Shown in pieces: positions 47,063 through 56,345 of a stretch of 64,000 nt of DNA. This DNA is from Pedomonas sp051304405 (lineage in GTDB: Bacteria > Pseudomonadota > Alphaproteobacteria > Sphingomonadales > Sphingomonadaceae). Position 1 is the stretch's first letter. Each line of letters starts with the position of its first letter. Made by a program: the position numbers and the translations under genes. The DNA lies in the NCBI RefSeq assembly GCF_051304405.1, contig NZ_JBPPGG010000008.1, forward strand, positions 1 to 64,000. The letters are read 5' to 3'. The notes below the pieces were generated by a model. It saw nothing but the letters and a program-made list of their open reading frames with translations. It did not search any database and was not told the origin of the DNA.

Positions 47063-48307
47063 ATGGACAGCTTGCCCACCCGTCTCGCCGTTGCGCTGGC
47101 TATTGGCCTGCTTGTGGGGCTGGAGCGCGGCTGGCACAGCCGCGGGGAGCAGGAGAAGCAGCGGGCCGCGGGCTTTCGCACCTTCGCGCTCTCGGGGCTC
47201 CTGGGCGGTATTGCCGGCGCGCTGGGGCAGGTGGCCGGGCCGGTGCTGCTCGGGCTGGTTTTTCTCGGCTACACGGGGGCCTTTGCCGCCTTCCACTGGC
47301 TGGAGGCGAAGGTGAACCGGGATCTGGGCGTCACCTCGGTGGTGGCGGGTATGCTCACCTTCGTGCTTGGCGCCTATGCGGTCATGGGCAACCTGAACAT
47401 CGCCATCGGCTGCGCCGTCGCCGTCACCCTGCTGCTGGCGCTGCGCGAGCCGCTGCACCGCTGGATCGCCGCCCTGCGGTGGGAGGACATCCGGGCGGTG
47501 CTGATCCTGCTGGCCATGTCGTTCCTGCTGCTGCCCATTCTGCCCAACCGCACCATCGACCCGTGGGAGTCGGTGAACCCGGCGCGCATCTGGCTGCTGG
47601 CCATTCTCATCGCCAGCATTTCCTTTGGCGGCTATGTGGCCATGCGGGTGTTCGGGCAGCGGCTGGGCATCGTCATGGCGGCGCTGGCGGGCGGGCTCGC
47701 CTCGTCCACCGCCACCACCCTGGCGCTGGCGCGGCTGGGGCGGGGGGAGCCCGCCTCGGCCCGGCCGCTGGCGGCGGGCATCCTCATTTCCTGCGTGGTG
47801 ATGGCGGCGCGCGTGGGTGTCGTCGCCACCCTGCTCAATCCGTCCCTCCTGCCGGCGCTGTGGCCACCGCTGGCGGCGGGCGGCGTGGTGCTGGCCCTCG
47901 GGGCGCTGGCGCTGCTGTTTCACACCTCGGGCCATCCCCACCCGGTCATTCCGGCGGCCAACCCGCTGGAGCTGGGCATGGCGATCAAGCTGGCGCTCGC
48001 CATCGGCGTCATCATGCTGGTGTCGGAGGTGGTGCAGGAGCAGTTCGGCAGCGCCGGCACGCTGGTGGTGGCGGCGGTGTCGGGCGTTGTCGATGTGGAT
48101 GCCATCACCATTTCCGTCGCCAGCATGGAGGACAGCCGGCTCGGCCTCGACACGGCGATTCAGGCGATTGTGCTGGCGGCGGGCGTGAACACCCTCTCCA
48201 AGGTGGTCATGGCCTTCTGGGTGGGCGGCGCGCCGATCGGCCGCCCGGTGGCGCTGGGCAGCGCGGCGGCGCTCGCCGCCGCCGGCGCGGCGCTTCTTGT
48301 GGTGTAA
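47063..48307 (+). CDS. MgtC/DUF4010-type inner-membrane protein
   Basis: This 414-residue protein has about 11 hydrophobic segments. The start RLAVALAIGLLVGLERGWHSRG is the MgtC/SapB-type N-terminal domain, with a conserved Arg-bearing loop. The rest fits the DUF4010 domain: SFGGYVAMRVFGQRLGIVMAALAGGLASSTATTLALA, and later SGVVDVDAITISVASM. The ATG is at 47063; the frame could begin with TTG at 47042. The role is unknown. MgtC-related proteins affect magnesium and acid tolerance, but this is not predictable here. It stands alone, with no related gene beside it. Confidence 0.8.
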   Translation: MDSLPTRLAVALAIGLLVGLERGWHSRGEQEKQRAAGFRTFALSGLLGGIAGALGQVAGPVLLGLVFLGYTGAFAAFHWLEAKVNRDLGVTSVVAGMLTFVLGAYAVMGNLNIAIGCAVAVTLLLALREPLHRWIAALRWEDIRAVLILLAMSFLLLPILPNRTIDPWESVNPARIWLLAILIASISFGGYVAMRVFGQRLGIVMAALAGGLASSTATTLALARLGRGEPASARPLAAGILISCVVMAARVGVVATLLNPSLLPALWPPLAAGGVVLALGALALLFHTSGHPHPVIPAANPLELGMAIKLALAIGVIMLVSEVVQEQFGSAGTLVVAAVSGVVDVDAITISVASMEDSRLGLDTAIQAIVLAAGVNTLSKVVMAFWVGGAPIGRPVALGSAAALAAAGAALLVV

Positions 48308-48342
48308 GGCCGCGCGCGGCGTTGGCGATCCCGCGTGCGATT

Positions 48343-48825
48343 TCAGGCAATGCGCGGGCCGAGCAGCGCCATGAGCGCCTCGCAGCCCCTGGCGTCCACC
48401 GCGTCGAAGCGGGCGGGCAGGGGGCTGTCCAGATCGAGCACGCCGATGATGCGGCCCTCCACCGTGATCGGCACCACCAGCTCGCTGCGCGAGGCAGAAT
48501 CGCAGGCGATGTGGCCGGGGAAGGCGTGCACGTCCGGCACGCACTGGGTGGCCGCCTCGGCCACGGCGGTGCCGCACACGCCCCGGCCGACGGGGATGCG
48601 GATGCAGGCCGGGCGGCCCTGGAACGGCCCGAGCACCAGCACGCCGTCGATCAGGCGGTAGAACCCGGCCCAGTTGAGGTCCGGCAGGGCCTCGTAGAGG
48701 AGGGCGGCGGCGTTGGCCATGTTGGCGACCGCGTCGGGCTCGCCGTCCGTCAGCGAGTCGAGCTGCTTGAGCAGCTCGGCGTAGCGTTCGGTCTTGTCGG
48801 TGCTGTAGGCGGGGGCTTGGAACAT
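48343..48825 (-). CDS. Free methionine-R-sulfoxide reductase (GAF-fold fRMsr)
   Basis: This 160-residue GAF-domain enzyme reduces free methionine-R-sulfoxide. The three characteristic Cys are present, in ACIRI, GRGVCGTA and HIACDSA. NWAGFYR and the later SELVVPITVEGRIIGVLDLDS also match. I chose the ATG at 48825, since the longer frame from 48933 begins with a low-complexity Arg-rich stretch. It converges with the DUF4010 gene. The next gene, a TonB receptor, is divergent. Confidence 0.88.
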   Translation of the reverse strand: MFQAPAYSTDKTERYAELLKQLDSLTDGEPDAVANMANAAALLYEALPDLNWAGFYRLIDGVLVLGPFQGRPACIRIPVGRGVCGTAVAEAATQCVPDVHAFPGHIACDSASRSELVVPITVEGRIIGVLDLDSPLPARFDAVDARGCEALMALLGPRIA

Positions 48826-49076
48826 GGGCAATCCGATGGTTGTGATGTCTGTTGGGGGATGCCCCTGTCCATAGGGCGCGCGCCGCCGCGCCGCAAGCCG
48901 GGCGCGGCGCGGGGCGCGTTCGGGGCGGTTCATCCAATCAGGCTATCCAAAACGTTAGTTACTCGGCCGACCAAGAAACGCGAGTTTGCCGTGGGGCGTT
49001 CGCAAGAGACGCCGCGAAAAAGCCGCGCGCCGGTTGCCTTGAGGGGGCACCGGCCTGTTGGGGAGATGGGGAGTTT

Positions 49077-51383
49077 ATGACAGTTCGCTCTTTGTGGGGC
49101 GGCGCGCGCTTTGGCGCCCTGCCGCTTGTTGCGTTGTTTGCCCTGCCGGTGCAGGCTCAGGGGAGCACGGAGGCGCCGGCGGCGTCGATCGGTCTCGACG
49201 CCATTGTGGTCACTGCCCAGAAGCGGGCGGAGAACATGCAGACCGTGCCGGTTTCGGTGACGGCGGTTACGTCCGAGGCGGTCGAGAACCTGCGGGCGGT
49301 CACGTTGCAGGGCCTTCAGGGCACCGTGCCCAACGTGCAGATCAACAACTTCTCCAACGCGCCCAACTCGGCGGTGTACACCATCCGCGGCATCGGCGTG
49401 ATCGAGTCCGACCCCTATGCCGGCAACACCGTCTCCATCATGGTGGACGGCGTTCCCGAATATTTCAGCATGGGCGCGCTGGTTGATCTCTACGACATCA
49501 ACCGCATCGAGATTCTGCGCGGTCCGCAAGGCACGCTGTTCGGCGCCAACACCACCGGCGGCGTGGTGAACATCATCACCAACCAGCCCACCGGCGAGTT
49601 CGGCGGCAAGGCGGAGATCGGCTACGGCACCTACGACCGCCTCGACGTGAGCGGCACGGTGGAGGCGCCGCTGGTCGAGGGCAAGCTGTCGGGCAAGATC
49701 GGCATCTCGCACAACGAGCGCGACGGCTATGTCACCAACATCGTCGACGGCTCGGACATGGGCCGGCGGAACGTCACCCTGTTCCGCGCCGCGCTGCGCG
49801 CCACGCCCAACGACCGGGTGGATGCGACGCTCATGGGCGAATATGTGCGCGCCCGCAACGGCGCGCCGATCGTGGTGAACGGCGCGACCCCCGGCGAGGC
49901 GCGGTATGTGGCGCCCGGCACCCGCTTCGACAATGCCAAGCTGCCGATGTACGCCAACCCCTGCCCGGCGGACGGCGGCCGCTGCAAGGCGCCGGACAAA
50001 TACTACTCGGCGCTCGAGGGCGTGCCCGACAAGTCGAACATGAACACCTACCGGGTGAACTTCACCCTCAACGTGTCCGACACCGCCATTGGCGACATCA
50101 CCGCCATCACCGGCTACAAGAAGTTCGACCTGTTCGAGTACACCGACCAGAACGGCACGCCGGTCAGCCGGGATGACACCCGCCGCGAGACGGAAGGCTG
50201 GCAGCTCAGCCAGGAGCTGCGCACCGCGTTCGACGTGAACGACAGCATCAACGTGATCCTGGGCGGCTTCTACATGAAGACGCACTACGATCACCAGCAG
50301 GACTTCCGCATTTCCTTCTCGCCGCCGCCGGGCCTGCTTCAGGTGAACAACCAGGATCAGGACAACTGGTCCGCCTCGCTGTTCGCCCAGAGCTACGTGG
50401 ACGTGACCGACAAGCTGCGCTTCCAGGCGGGCATCCGCTACACCCATGAAAAGACCGAGATGGTGGCGGGCACCTACAACTCCGCCCACCCGAGCGGCGT
50501 GACCACCTTCGATGGCACCGGCAACACGCCTCTGGGCGGCTTCACCGTGGCCGGCAAGAAGTCGTGGGACAACGTGGGCTGGAAGCTGGGCCTCGACTAC
50601 CAGGCGCTTGATGACGTGATGCTCTATGGCTACTGGGCGCGCGGCTTCAAGTCGGGCGGCTTTGTGGGCCGCGTCGGCATTCCGCAGGACATCGGCCCGT
50701 ATGACCCCGAAAAGGTGGACACCTTCGAGGCGGGCGTGAAGGCCGATCTGCTGGACCGCCGCCTGCGCGTCAACCTGGCCGGTTTCTACACCAGCTACCG
50801 CAACATGCAGATTGCCCAGATCTACTTCACGGAGGATGGCTCCGGTACCACCGTGCAGGGCAACTCGATCCTCAACGCGGGCAAGGCGGAGATCAAGGGC
50901 TTCGAGCTCGAGATGCAGGCGCTGCCGGCCGAGGGGCTGACGCTCGACGGCTCGCTCGCCTATCTCGACGCCACCTACGACCGGTTCCTCTACAACCAGG
51001 TGGCGGGCACCACCGTCACCCGGGTGGACATGGCGGGCGAGCGTCTCCAGAACGCGCCCAAGTGGCAGGCGACCCTGGGGGCGACCTACACCGCCCAGGT
51101 GGGCCCGGGCGAGGCGCGGGCGCGGGTGCTCTACACCTACACCGCCGCCAAGTATCTGACGGCGATCAACAACGCGCGCCGCGCCGAGGTGCAGCCGACC
51201 CACATCGTCAACGCCAACCTGGACTGGACGCCGGACAGCGAGGCCTGGTCCATCGGCGTGTGGGCGACCAACCTCTTCGACAACCGCTACATCCAGAGCG
51301 TCTACGACGCGCCGGGTGTGTTCGGCCTGGTGAACTACGCGCCGCCGCGTGAGTACGGCGTGAGCTTCAAGGTCAAGTGGTAG
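49077..51383 (+). CDS. TonB-dependent receptor of the catabolic region
   Basis: This 768-residue receptor has a signal peptide (MTVRSLWGGARFGALPLVAL and onwards to PVQAQG). A TonB-box-like start AASIGLDAIVVTAQKRAENMQ is followed by a plug with IRGIGVIESDPYAGNTVSIMVDGV and RIEILRGPQGTLFGANTTGGVVNIIT. The 22-strand barrel ends YGVSFKVKW. The ATG at 49077 has GGGGAG upstream; no earlier start is sensible. It is followed by the quinoprotein gene. A 12-bp hairpin (51392-51403 with 51408-51419) lies between them, so the two may form one differentially expressed unit. The substrate is not predictable. Confidence 0.92.
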   Translation: MTVRSLWGGARFGALPLVALFALPVQAQGSTEAPAASIGLDAIVVTAQKRAENMQTVPVSVTAVTSEAVENLRAVTLQGLQGTVPNVQINNFSNAPNSAVYTIRGIGVIESDPYAGNTVSIMVDGVPEYFSMGALVDLYDINRIEILRGPQGTLFGANTTGGVVNIITNQPTGEFGGKAEIGYGTYDRLDVSGTVEAPLVEGKLSGKIGISHNERDGYVTNIVDGSDMGRRNVTLFRAALRATPNDRVDATLMGEYVRARNGAPIVVNGATPGEARYVAPGTRFDNAKLPMYANPCPADGGRCKAPDKYYSALEGVPDKSNMNTYRVNFTLNVSDTAIGDITAITGYKKFDLFEYTDQNGTPVSRDDTRRETEGWQLSQELRTAFDVNDSINVILGGFYMKTHYDHQQDFRISFSPPPGLLQVNNQDQDNWSASLFAQSYVDVTDKLRFQAGIRYTHEKTEMVAGTYNSAHPSGVTTFDGTGNTPLGGFTVAGKKSWDNVGWKLGLDYQALDDVMLYGYWARGFKSGGFVGRVGIPQDIGPYDPEKVDTFEAGVKADLLDRRLRVNLAGFYTSYRNMQIAQIYFTEDGSGTTVQGNSILNAGKAEIKGFELEMQALPAEGLTLDGSLAYLDATYDRFLYNQVAGTTVTRVDMAGERLQNAPKWQATLGATYTAQVGPGEARARVLYTYTAAKYLTAINNARRAEVQPTHIVNANLDWTPDSEAWSIGVWATNLFDNRYIQSVYDAPGVFGLVNYAPPREYGVSFKVKW

Positions 51384-51391
51384 GGCATGGA

Positions 51392-51419
51392 GCGGGCCCG
51401 GCGTCGCCGCCGGGCCCGC
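51392..51419 (+). terminator. Strong hairpin between receptor and quinoprotein genes
   Basis: A perfect 12-bp stem GCGGGCCCGGCG/CGCCGGGCCCGC has a four-base loop and starts 9 bases after the receptor stop. There is no T-run. It looks more like an mRNA-stabilising or partially terminating hairpin than a full terminator. Confidence 0.5.
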
Positions 51420-51442
51420 GCTCCGTCCGGGGGAGAGTGAAC

Positions 51443-53395
51443 ATGCGGACAGACAAGGGGCTGAAAAAACGGGTCGCCAGCCGACCTGCCCTTCTGGCGC
51501 TGGCGGGCGTTGCCGTTGTGGCGACGGGCCGGGGGCCGGAGGAGGCCGTGGCCGCGGGCGCGCCGAACGGGGACCGGAACGTCAACAGCTTCGAGCGTCC
51601 CGACGCGGCGTTCGATCCCGAGACCCATCCCGGCAAGGCGCTGTTCGAGGAGAACTGCGCCATGTGCCATCTGGGCGGCGTGCCGAAGGCGCCGCACCGC
51701 GAATTTCTGGAAATGATGCCGCCCGAGGGCATTCTGCACGCGCTGAACGAGGGCGTGATGCAGCAGCAGGCGGAGCATCTGGGGGCGGATGAGCGCCGCC
51801 AGATCACCGAATTTCTGACCCGCACCGATCTGGCCAGCTACAAGCCCGCGCCGGGCCCGCAGATGTGCACCGGCAAGGCGGCGGAGTTCGATCTCACCCG
51901 CCCGCCGGCACAGGTGGGCTGGGGCTATGACACCCGCCGCTTCACCCCGGCGATCGTGGCGAAGCTGGGCAAGGAGGATGTGCCGCGCCTGAAGCGCAAG
52001 TGGTCCTTTGCCTTCCCCGGCGCGCTGCGCGCCCGCTCCCAGCCGGTTGCGGCCATGGGCGCGGTGTTCGTCGGCAGCCAGGACGGCACCATCTACGCCT
52101 TCGATCTGGAGACCGGTTGCGCCCGCTGGACCTCGAAGGTCACCGCCGAGGTGCGCACGGCGATCGTGGTCGAGCCGTGGGCGGAGGGGCAGAAGCCGGC
52201 CCGCAATCCCCGCCTGTTCTTCGGCGACCTGATGGGCCGGGTCTATGCCATGGACGCGCTCACCGGCCAGGTGCTGTGGCGCGTGCGGCCGGACGACCAC
52301 GCCAACGCCACCATCACCGGCACGCCGCTGCTCCATGGCGACACGCTCTACGTGCCCGTCTCCTCGCTGGAGGTGGTGACGGCGGCGGACCCCAACTATG
52401 CGTGCTGCACCTTCCGGGGGTCGGTGGTGGCGCTGGACATCGAGACCGGCGCCGAGAAGTGGACCCACTTCACCGTGCCCAATCCGCCCACCGAGCAGGG
52501 CAAGACCGCGGTCGGCACGCCGATCCTCGGCCCGTCGGGCGCGGCGGTGTGGACCAGCCCGACGCTCGATCTGAAGCGCGGCGTGCTCTACCACGGCAGC
52601 AGCGAGAACTATTCCTCGCCCGCCGACGACAATTCGGACGCCGTGTTCGCGGTGGACCTGAAGACCGGCAAGCGCCGCTGGCATCACCAGCTGCTGGCGG
52701 GGGACGCGTGGAACTCCACCTGCGTCATGAAGGACCATCCCAACTGCCCGGTGGAGAAGGGGCCGGACTTCGACCTGTCCGCCTCGATCCTCGTCATCGA
52801 CATCGGCGGCGGCAAGGATGTGCTCATCGCCGCGCCCAAGTCCGGCATGATGACGGCGCTCGACCCGGACACGGGCCAGCGCCTGTGGCAGACCCGCGTC
52901 GGGCGCGGCAGCATGCAGGGCGGCGTCCACTTCGGCATGGCGGCGGAGGGCACGCGCATCTACGTGCCCATCACCGACATGACGGAGGACAGCCTGGGCC
53001 GTCCCATCCAGGAGCCCGGCCGGTCTGGCCTCCACGCGGTGGACGCCCGCACCGGCAAGATCCTGTGGAGCGCGCTCAGCCCCGACACCTGCGGCGGGCG
53101 CAAATACTGCGACCCCGGCATCTCGGCGGCGGCGACGGCCATGCCTGGCGTGGTGTTCGCGGGCGGCATGGACGGCTGGCTGCGTGCCTATGAGGGCGAG
53201 ACCGGCCGGGTTCTCTGGGAGGTGGACACCACCCGGCCGGTCGAGACCGCCAACGGCATGGTCGCCCGCGGCGGCTCCATGAGCGGCCCGGGCCCCCTCA
53301 TCGTCGATGGCCATGTGGTGGTGAACTCGGGCTACGGCTTCTCCTTCCACATGCCCGGCAACGCGCTGCACGTCTATTCCGTGGACGGGAAGTAG
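51443..53395 (+). CDS. Cytochrome c-quinoprotein dehydrogenase, polyvinyl-alcohol-dehydrogenase-like
   Basis: This 650-residue protein looks exported (twin-basic KKR followed by a hydrophobic stretch to about residue 30). An N-terminal c-type haem domain has CAMCH at residues 72-76. From about 150 an eight-bladed PQQ-type beta-propeller follows with QDGTIYAFDLETG, DLMGRVYAMDALTG, MTALDPDTGQRLWQT and GGMDGWLRAYEGETG. The order cytochrome then PQQ propeller is that of PVA dehydrogenase (EC 1.1.2.6) of Sphingopyxis/Sphingomonas, in which the cytochrome accepts electrons from the quinone. The ATG at 51443 has GGGAG upstream. It follows a TonB receptor and precedes a convergent TetR gene. The substrate is probably an alcohol or polymer, but I cannot name it. 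Confidence 0.8.
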   Translation: MRTDKGLKKRVASRPALLALAGVAVVATGRGPEEAVAAGAPNGDRNVNSFERPDAAFDPETHPGKALFEENCAMCHLGGVPKAPHREFLEMMPPEGILHALNEGVMQQQAEHLGADERRQITEFLTRTDLASYKPAPGPQMCTGKAAEFDLTRPPAQVGWGYDTRRFTPAIVAKLGKEDVPRLKRKWSFAFPGALRARSQPVAAMGAVFVGSQDGTIYAFDLETGCARWTSKVTAEVRTAIVVEPWAEGQKPARNPRLFFGDLMGRVYAMDALTGQVLWRVRPDDHANATITGTPLLHGDTLYVPVSSLEVVTAADPNYACCTFRGSVVALDIETGAEKWTHFTVPNPPTEQGKTAVGTPILGPSGAAVWTSPTLDLKRGVLYHGSSENYSSPADDNSDAVFAVDLKTGKRRWHHQLLAGDAWNSTCVMKDHPNCPVEKGPDFDLSASILVIDIGGGKDVLIAAPKSGMMTALDPDTGQRLWQTRVGRGSMQGGVHFGMAAEGTRIYVPITDMTEDSLGRPIQEPGRSGLHAVDARTGKILWSALSPDTCGGRKYCDPGISAAATAMPGVVFAGGMDGWLRAYEGETGRVLWEVDTTRPVETANGMVARGGSMSGPGPLIVDGHVVVNSGYGFSFHMPGNALHVYSVDGK

Positions 53396-53422
53396 CGCGC
53401 CCGCGCGCAACCGGAGACGGGT

Positions 53423-54094
53423 TCAGCGCCCGGTGCTCATGGTGTGATAATAGGCCTCGACCAGCGGCTCCAGAAACTGGTCGAGGCGCGTCACGCTGTG
53501 AATGCCGGGCGCGCGCCTGTCGAGCGTGCCCCGGTCGATGACCAGAAACGTCAGCGAGGATTCGATGATGTAGAGCCGGGCGGTGAACTCGGCCTCGGAG
53601 AGGTCGGGGAAGGCCCGGCGCAGGGCGGTGGCGAACAGCTGGCCGGTGCGGTCCACGCTTTGCAGGGGCTGGTGCAGCTCCGGCGCGTCGTAGGAGGCGA
53701 GGAACTGGGAGATCACCCGCAGGTAGTTCCGCCAGCCCGGCCCCCGGTTGCCGAGCAGCTCCAGGATGGTGCCGATGAAGGCGCGGATCACGTCGCGCCC
53801 GTAGCTGGGAGACGCCGGGTCGCACTGGCCGAGGCGCTCGTCCACCAGCTTGTGCAGGTCCCCGCGCCGCCGGGAGACCACGGCTTCCAGCAGCGCCTGC
53901 TTGGTGCGGAAATAGTAGTTGATGAGACCCAGGTTGGTCTCCGCCACTTCGGCGATTTCCCGAAGCCCGGCGCCCCAGTAGCCCTTGCGTGCGAACACGG
54001 ATTCGGCCGCATCCAGCAGCTGGGTATGGCGCTCGGCCCCGCGGCGGCGGAACCGGCGGTCGGCTTTGGGTTCGATGATTGCCTGCTCACTCAT
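53423..54094 (-). CDS. TetR-family regulator
   Basis: This 223-residue regulator has an N-terminal helix-turn-helix, LDAAESVFARKGYWGAGLREIAEVAETNLGLINYYFRTKQALLE. A C-terminal ligand-binding part follows. I chose the start at 54094, which has AAGGCG nearby; ATG at 54109 would add five residues (KASIM). It lies 27 bases from the convergent dehydrogenase gene. Its long upstream spacer suggests autoregulation. It probably controls the receptor/dehydrogenase genes or the downstream SDR. No palindromic operator was confidently found. Confidence 0.85.
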   Translation of the reverse strand: MSEQAIIEPKADRRFRRRGAERHTQLLDAAESVFARKGYWGAGLREIAEVAETNLGLINYYFRTKQALLEAVVSRRRGDLHKLVDERLGQCDPASPSYGRDVIRAFIGTILELLGNRGPGWRNYLRVISQFLASYDAPELHQPLQSVDRTGQLFATALRRAFPDLSEAEFTARLYIIESSLTFLVIDRGTLDRRAPGIHSVTRLDQFLEPLVEAYYHTMSTGR

Positions 54095-55013
54095 GATGGA
54101 CGCCTTCATACGCCTTACAGGTTAGCCAGAGCATCGGCGGTACCCGAAAAAAAGAGCAGAACAAACCGTCTTGCGACCGGCCGTGATAGGAAATGAACCA
54201 CCATAAAAGGGAAAACCCTTGACACGGAATCGTCAAAAACCTATCGTCTGCCTGTCGCGATGAGTCGGTTGCGTTTCGATGCGTCTCTTCCGCGCCCCCG
54301 CGCGGGGGAGTTCGAGGGAGACGTCTGCGGGATGGCCCCGTACGGGGGCGCTGGGGCCGTCGCAGCGGGGCGTATTTCCCGCCCGCGGGGCGAAATGTCA
54401 CGGGGCGCTCCGGCACAACGCCGGGGTGTACAGACGTCCTCTCGGTTGAACATCGCGGCGTATCGGGCCTGTGAGGGGACAGGAGTCCGCCTGGGGTGAA
54501 CCGCTGTCGCGGAGGGCGCGGCGGGCAGGGCGAGTCCGGTTCCGCGCATCGGGTCGGTTCTAGTGCTCAGGGTTGGGCAGCAGAATGGCTGCCTTTGCAC
54601 GCCGGTTGAAATGGTTGAGGGTCGTGCGCGTCACCGCGTTCTGCGTCATCCGGGCCATAGACCGAGGTCCCTGGCCCCTGCGTCTGACCCATGGCGTGGC
54701 AGACGTATGACAAAACCCGTTTGGCTCCGCCCCCCTGACAAACCCTGACCTCCCGACACCAAGACCCTCAACCACCGGCACTTCTTCTCCGAGACCGAAA
54801 GGAAACAGGCAGACCAGGCAGAACAGACCGAACAGACACAACAGGCCGCAAGGCAGGCGAAAGGGCGGACAGGCTCCCCCCCTTCCTCCTCCCCCGAATG
54901 ACCACGCCCGGGCCTTCCGGTGAGGGTGCGCCCGCCTCACCTTTATCGCAGGTGTGGGGCCGCCCGGGGCGGCTACAGTTTTCCTCGGCACGGCAGTGGG
55001 GGAAGGAGCCGTC
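54095..55013. other. Long gene-free stretch between TetR and SDR genes
   Basis: About 920 bases have no gene that I can support on either strand. A GCGCCCCCGCGCGGGGGAG palindrome lies near 54292. From about 54780 to 54880 the plus strand is strongly A+G/C biased with many CAG/GACAG repeats. It may hold regulatory DNA for the catabolic genes or a decayed element. Confidence 0.4.
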
Positions 55014-55811
55014 ATGGCGCGATCGTTGGAGGGAACCGTCGCCCTTGTCACCGGCGCGGGGCGCGGCATCGGCCGGGCCATCTGCGCGGCGCTGGCGGAG
55101 GCGGGGGCCACCGTCCTCGGCGCGGACCGGGGCCTGTCGTCGGACGCCGGGTCCGGGCCCGGCGCGCACCCGGCGGCGGAGCAGCTGCGGCTTGACGTCA
55201 CCTGCCCGGAGGACTGGGACCGGGTGATGGCGCACATCAGCGGGCGCTACGGCCGGCTCGACATTCTGGTCAACAACGCCGGGGTCGATATCGTCGAGAC
55301 CTTCGAGGCGATGACGCTGGAGTCCTGGCGGCAGTGCCAGGCGGTCAACGTGGACGGCGTGTTTCTCGGCATCCGCAAGGCGCTGCCGCTGTTGCGGGAG
55401 AGCGGTCCCCGGCGGCCGGGCGGCGCCTCGATCATCAACATGTCCTCCATCGCCGGGCTGGTGGGGGCGGAGTTTCACGCCGCCTATTGCGCCAGCAAGG
55501 GTGCGGTGCGGATGCTCACCAAGGCGCTGGCGCTGGAGTTCAGCGCGCTGGGCTACCGGATTCGCGTCAACTCGGTCCACCCGGGCGGGGTCAACACGTC
55601 CATGGTCCAGACCATTTTCGAGCGTTTCGCCGAACTGGGCGTCGTCGAGTCGGCGGAGCAGGCCCGCGCCCTGTCGGTGCGCGCCCATGCGCTGGGGCGT
55701 CTCTCCGAGCCGGAGGAGATCGCGGCGGGCGTCCGTTTTCTGGCGTCGGATGAGGCCAGCGCCATGCACGGCGCGGAGCTGGTTCTGGATGGAGGATACA
55801 CTGCGAGATGA
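55014..55811 (+). CDS. Short-chain dehydrogenase/reductase
   Basis: This 265-residue classical SDR oxidises or reduces an alcohol or ketone with NAD(P). The cofactor motif is TGAGRGIG near residue 14, NNAG near 90, and the catalytic Ser-Tyr-Lys in NMSSIAGLVGAEFHAAYCASKGA. The Asp-containing LRLDVTC segment precedes it. The C-terminus carries the VHPGGVNTSM region and ends MHGAELVLDGGYTAR. The ATG at 55014 has AAGGAG 5 bases upstream. Its last four bases overlap the next gene's start (ATGA), so the two are coupled. Probably part of the catabolic cluster. Confidence 0.9.
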   Translation: MARSLEGTVALVTGAGRGIGRAICAALAEAGATVLGADRGLSSDAGSGPGAHPAAEQLRLDVTCPEDWDRVMAHISGRYGRLDILVNNAGVDIVETFEAMTLESWRQCQAVNVDGVFLGIRKALPLLRESGPRRPGGASIINMSSIAGLVGAEFHAAYCASKGAVRMLTKALALEFSALGYRIRVNSVHPGGVNTSMVQTIFERFAELGVVESAEQARALSVRAHALGRLSEPEEIAAGVRFLASDEASAMHGAELVLDGGYTAR

Positions 55812-56227
55812 GCAACACTCAGCCCACCCGCACCGGAGGCTGCCTGTGCGGCGCGGTGCGCTACGTCGCCCCGGCGCGGCCGCTGGCAACGGTTGTCTGC
55901 CACTGCCGGAACTGCCAGAAGCAGGCGGGCAGCGCCCTGTCGGTGGTGGCCGTGTTCCCCCGCACCGAGCTGCGGGTGGAGGGGCAGCTCACGGTCTACG
56001 AGGACCGGGGCACCAGCGGCCAGACCGTGTTCCGCCAGTTCTGCGGCCGCTGCGGCTCGCCCGTGCTCACCGATACGGAGCGGGCCCGCGAGCAGGGCGT
56101 TATCTTCGTCAAGGCGGGCACGTTCGACGAGGTGTCGGACCTCAGGCCCACCACCCATTACTGGGTCAAGCGCGCCCATCCGTGGCTGCCGCTGCCGCCC
56201 GACGCGGAGCTTCTGGAGCAGGAATAG
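55808..56227 (+). CDS. GFA-family (glutathione-dependent formaldehyde-activating type) zinc protein
   Basis: This 139-residue protein has the GFA zinc pattern. CLCGAVRY, CHCRNCQKQAG and FCGRCGSP supply the zinc-binding Cys. ATG overlaps the SDR stop (ATGA). In known members the fold binds glutathione and metal, but many GFA proteins have no proven reaction. The pairing with the SDR suggests handling of an aldehyde or thiol adduct, an inference only. Confidence 0.85.
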   Translation: MSNTQPTRTGGCLCGAVRYVAPARPLATVVCHCRNCQKQAGSALSVVAVFPRTELRVEGQLTVYEDRGTSGQTVFRQFCGRCGSPVLTDTERAREQGVIFVKAGTFDEVSDLRPTTHYWVKRAHPWLPLPPDAELLEQE

Positions 56228-56345
56228 CCCCGGAACACGGGCCGCGTGCGGTTTGCGCTGCGGCGGAGTGCGCCTCTCGTGCGTTACAGAGTGCGCGGCT
56301 CGGGCATCGAGCCTTGCGCGTTGCTGATCCTCACTGGGCCAGATC

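Noticed and set aside
47054..48937. A 627-codon minus-strand frame over the DUF4010 gene
   Set aside because: It is Arg/His-rich shadow sequence; the plus strand has clear membrane segments and a known family.
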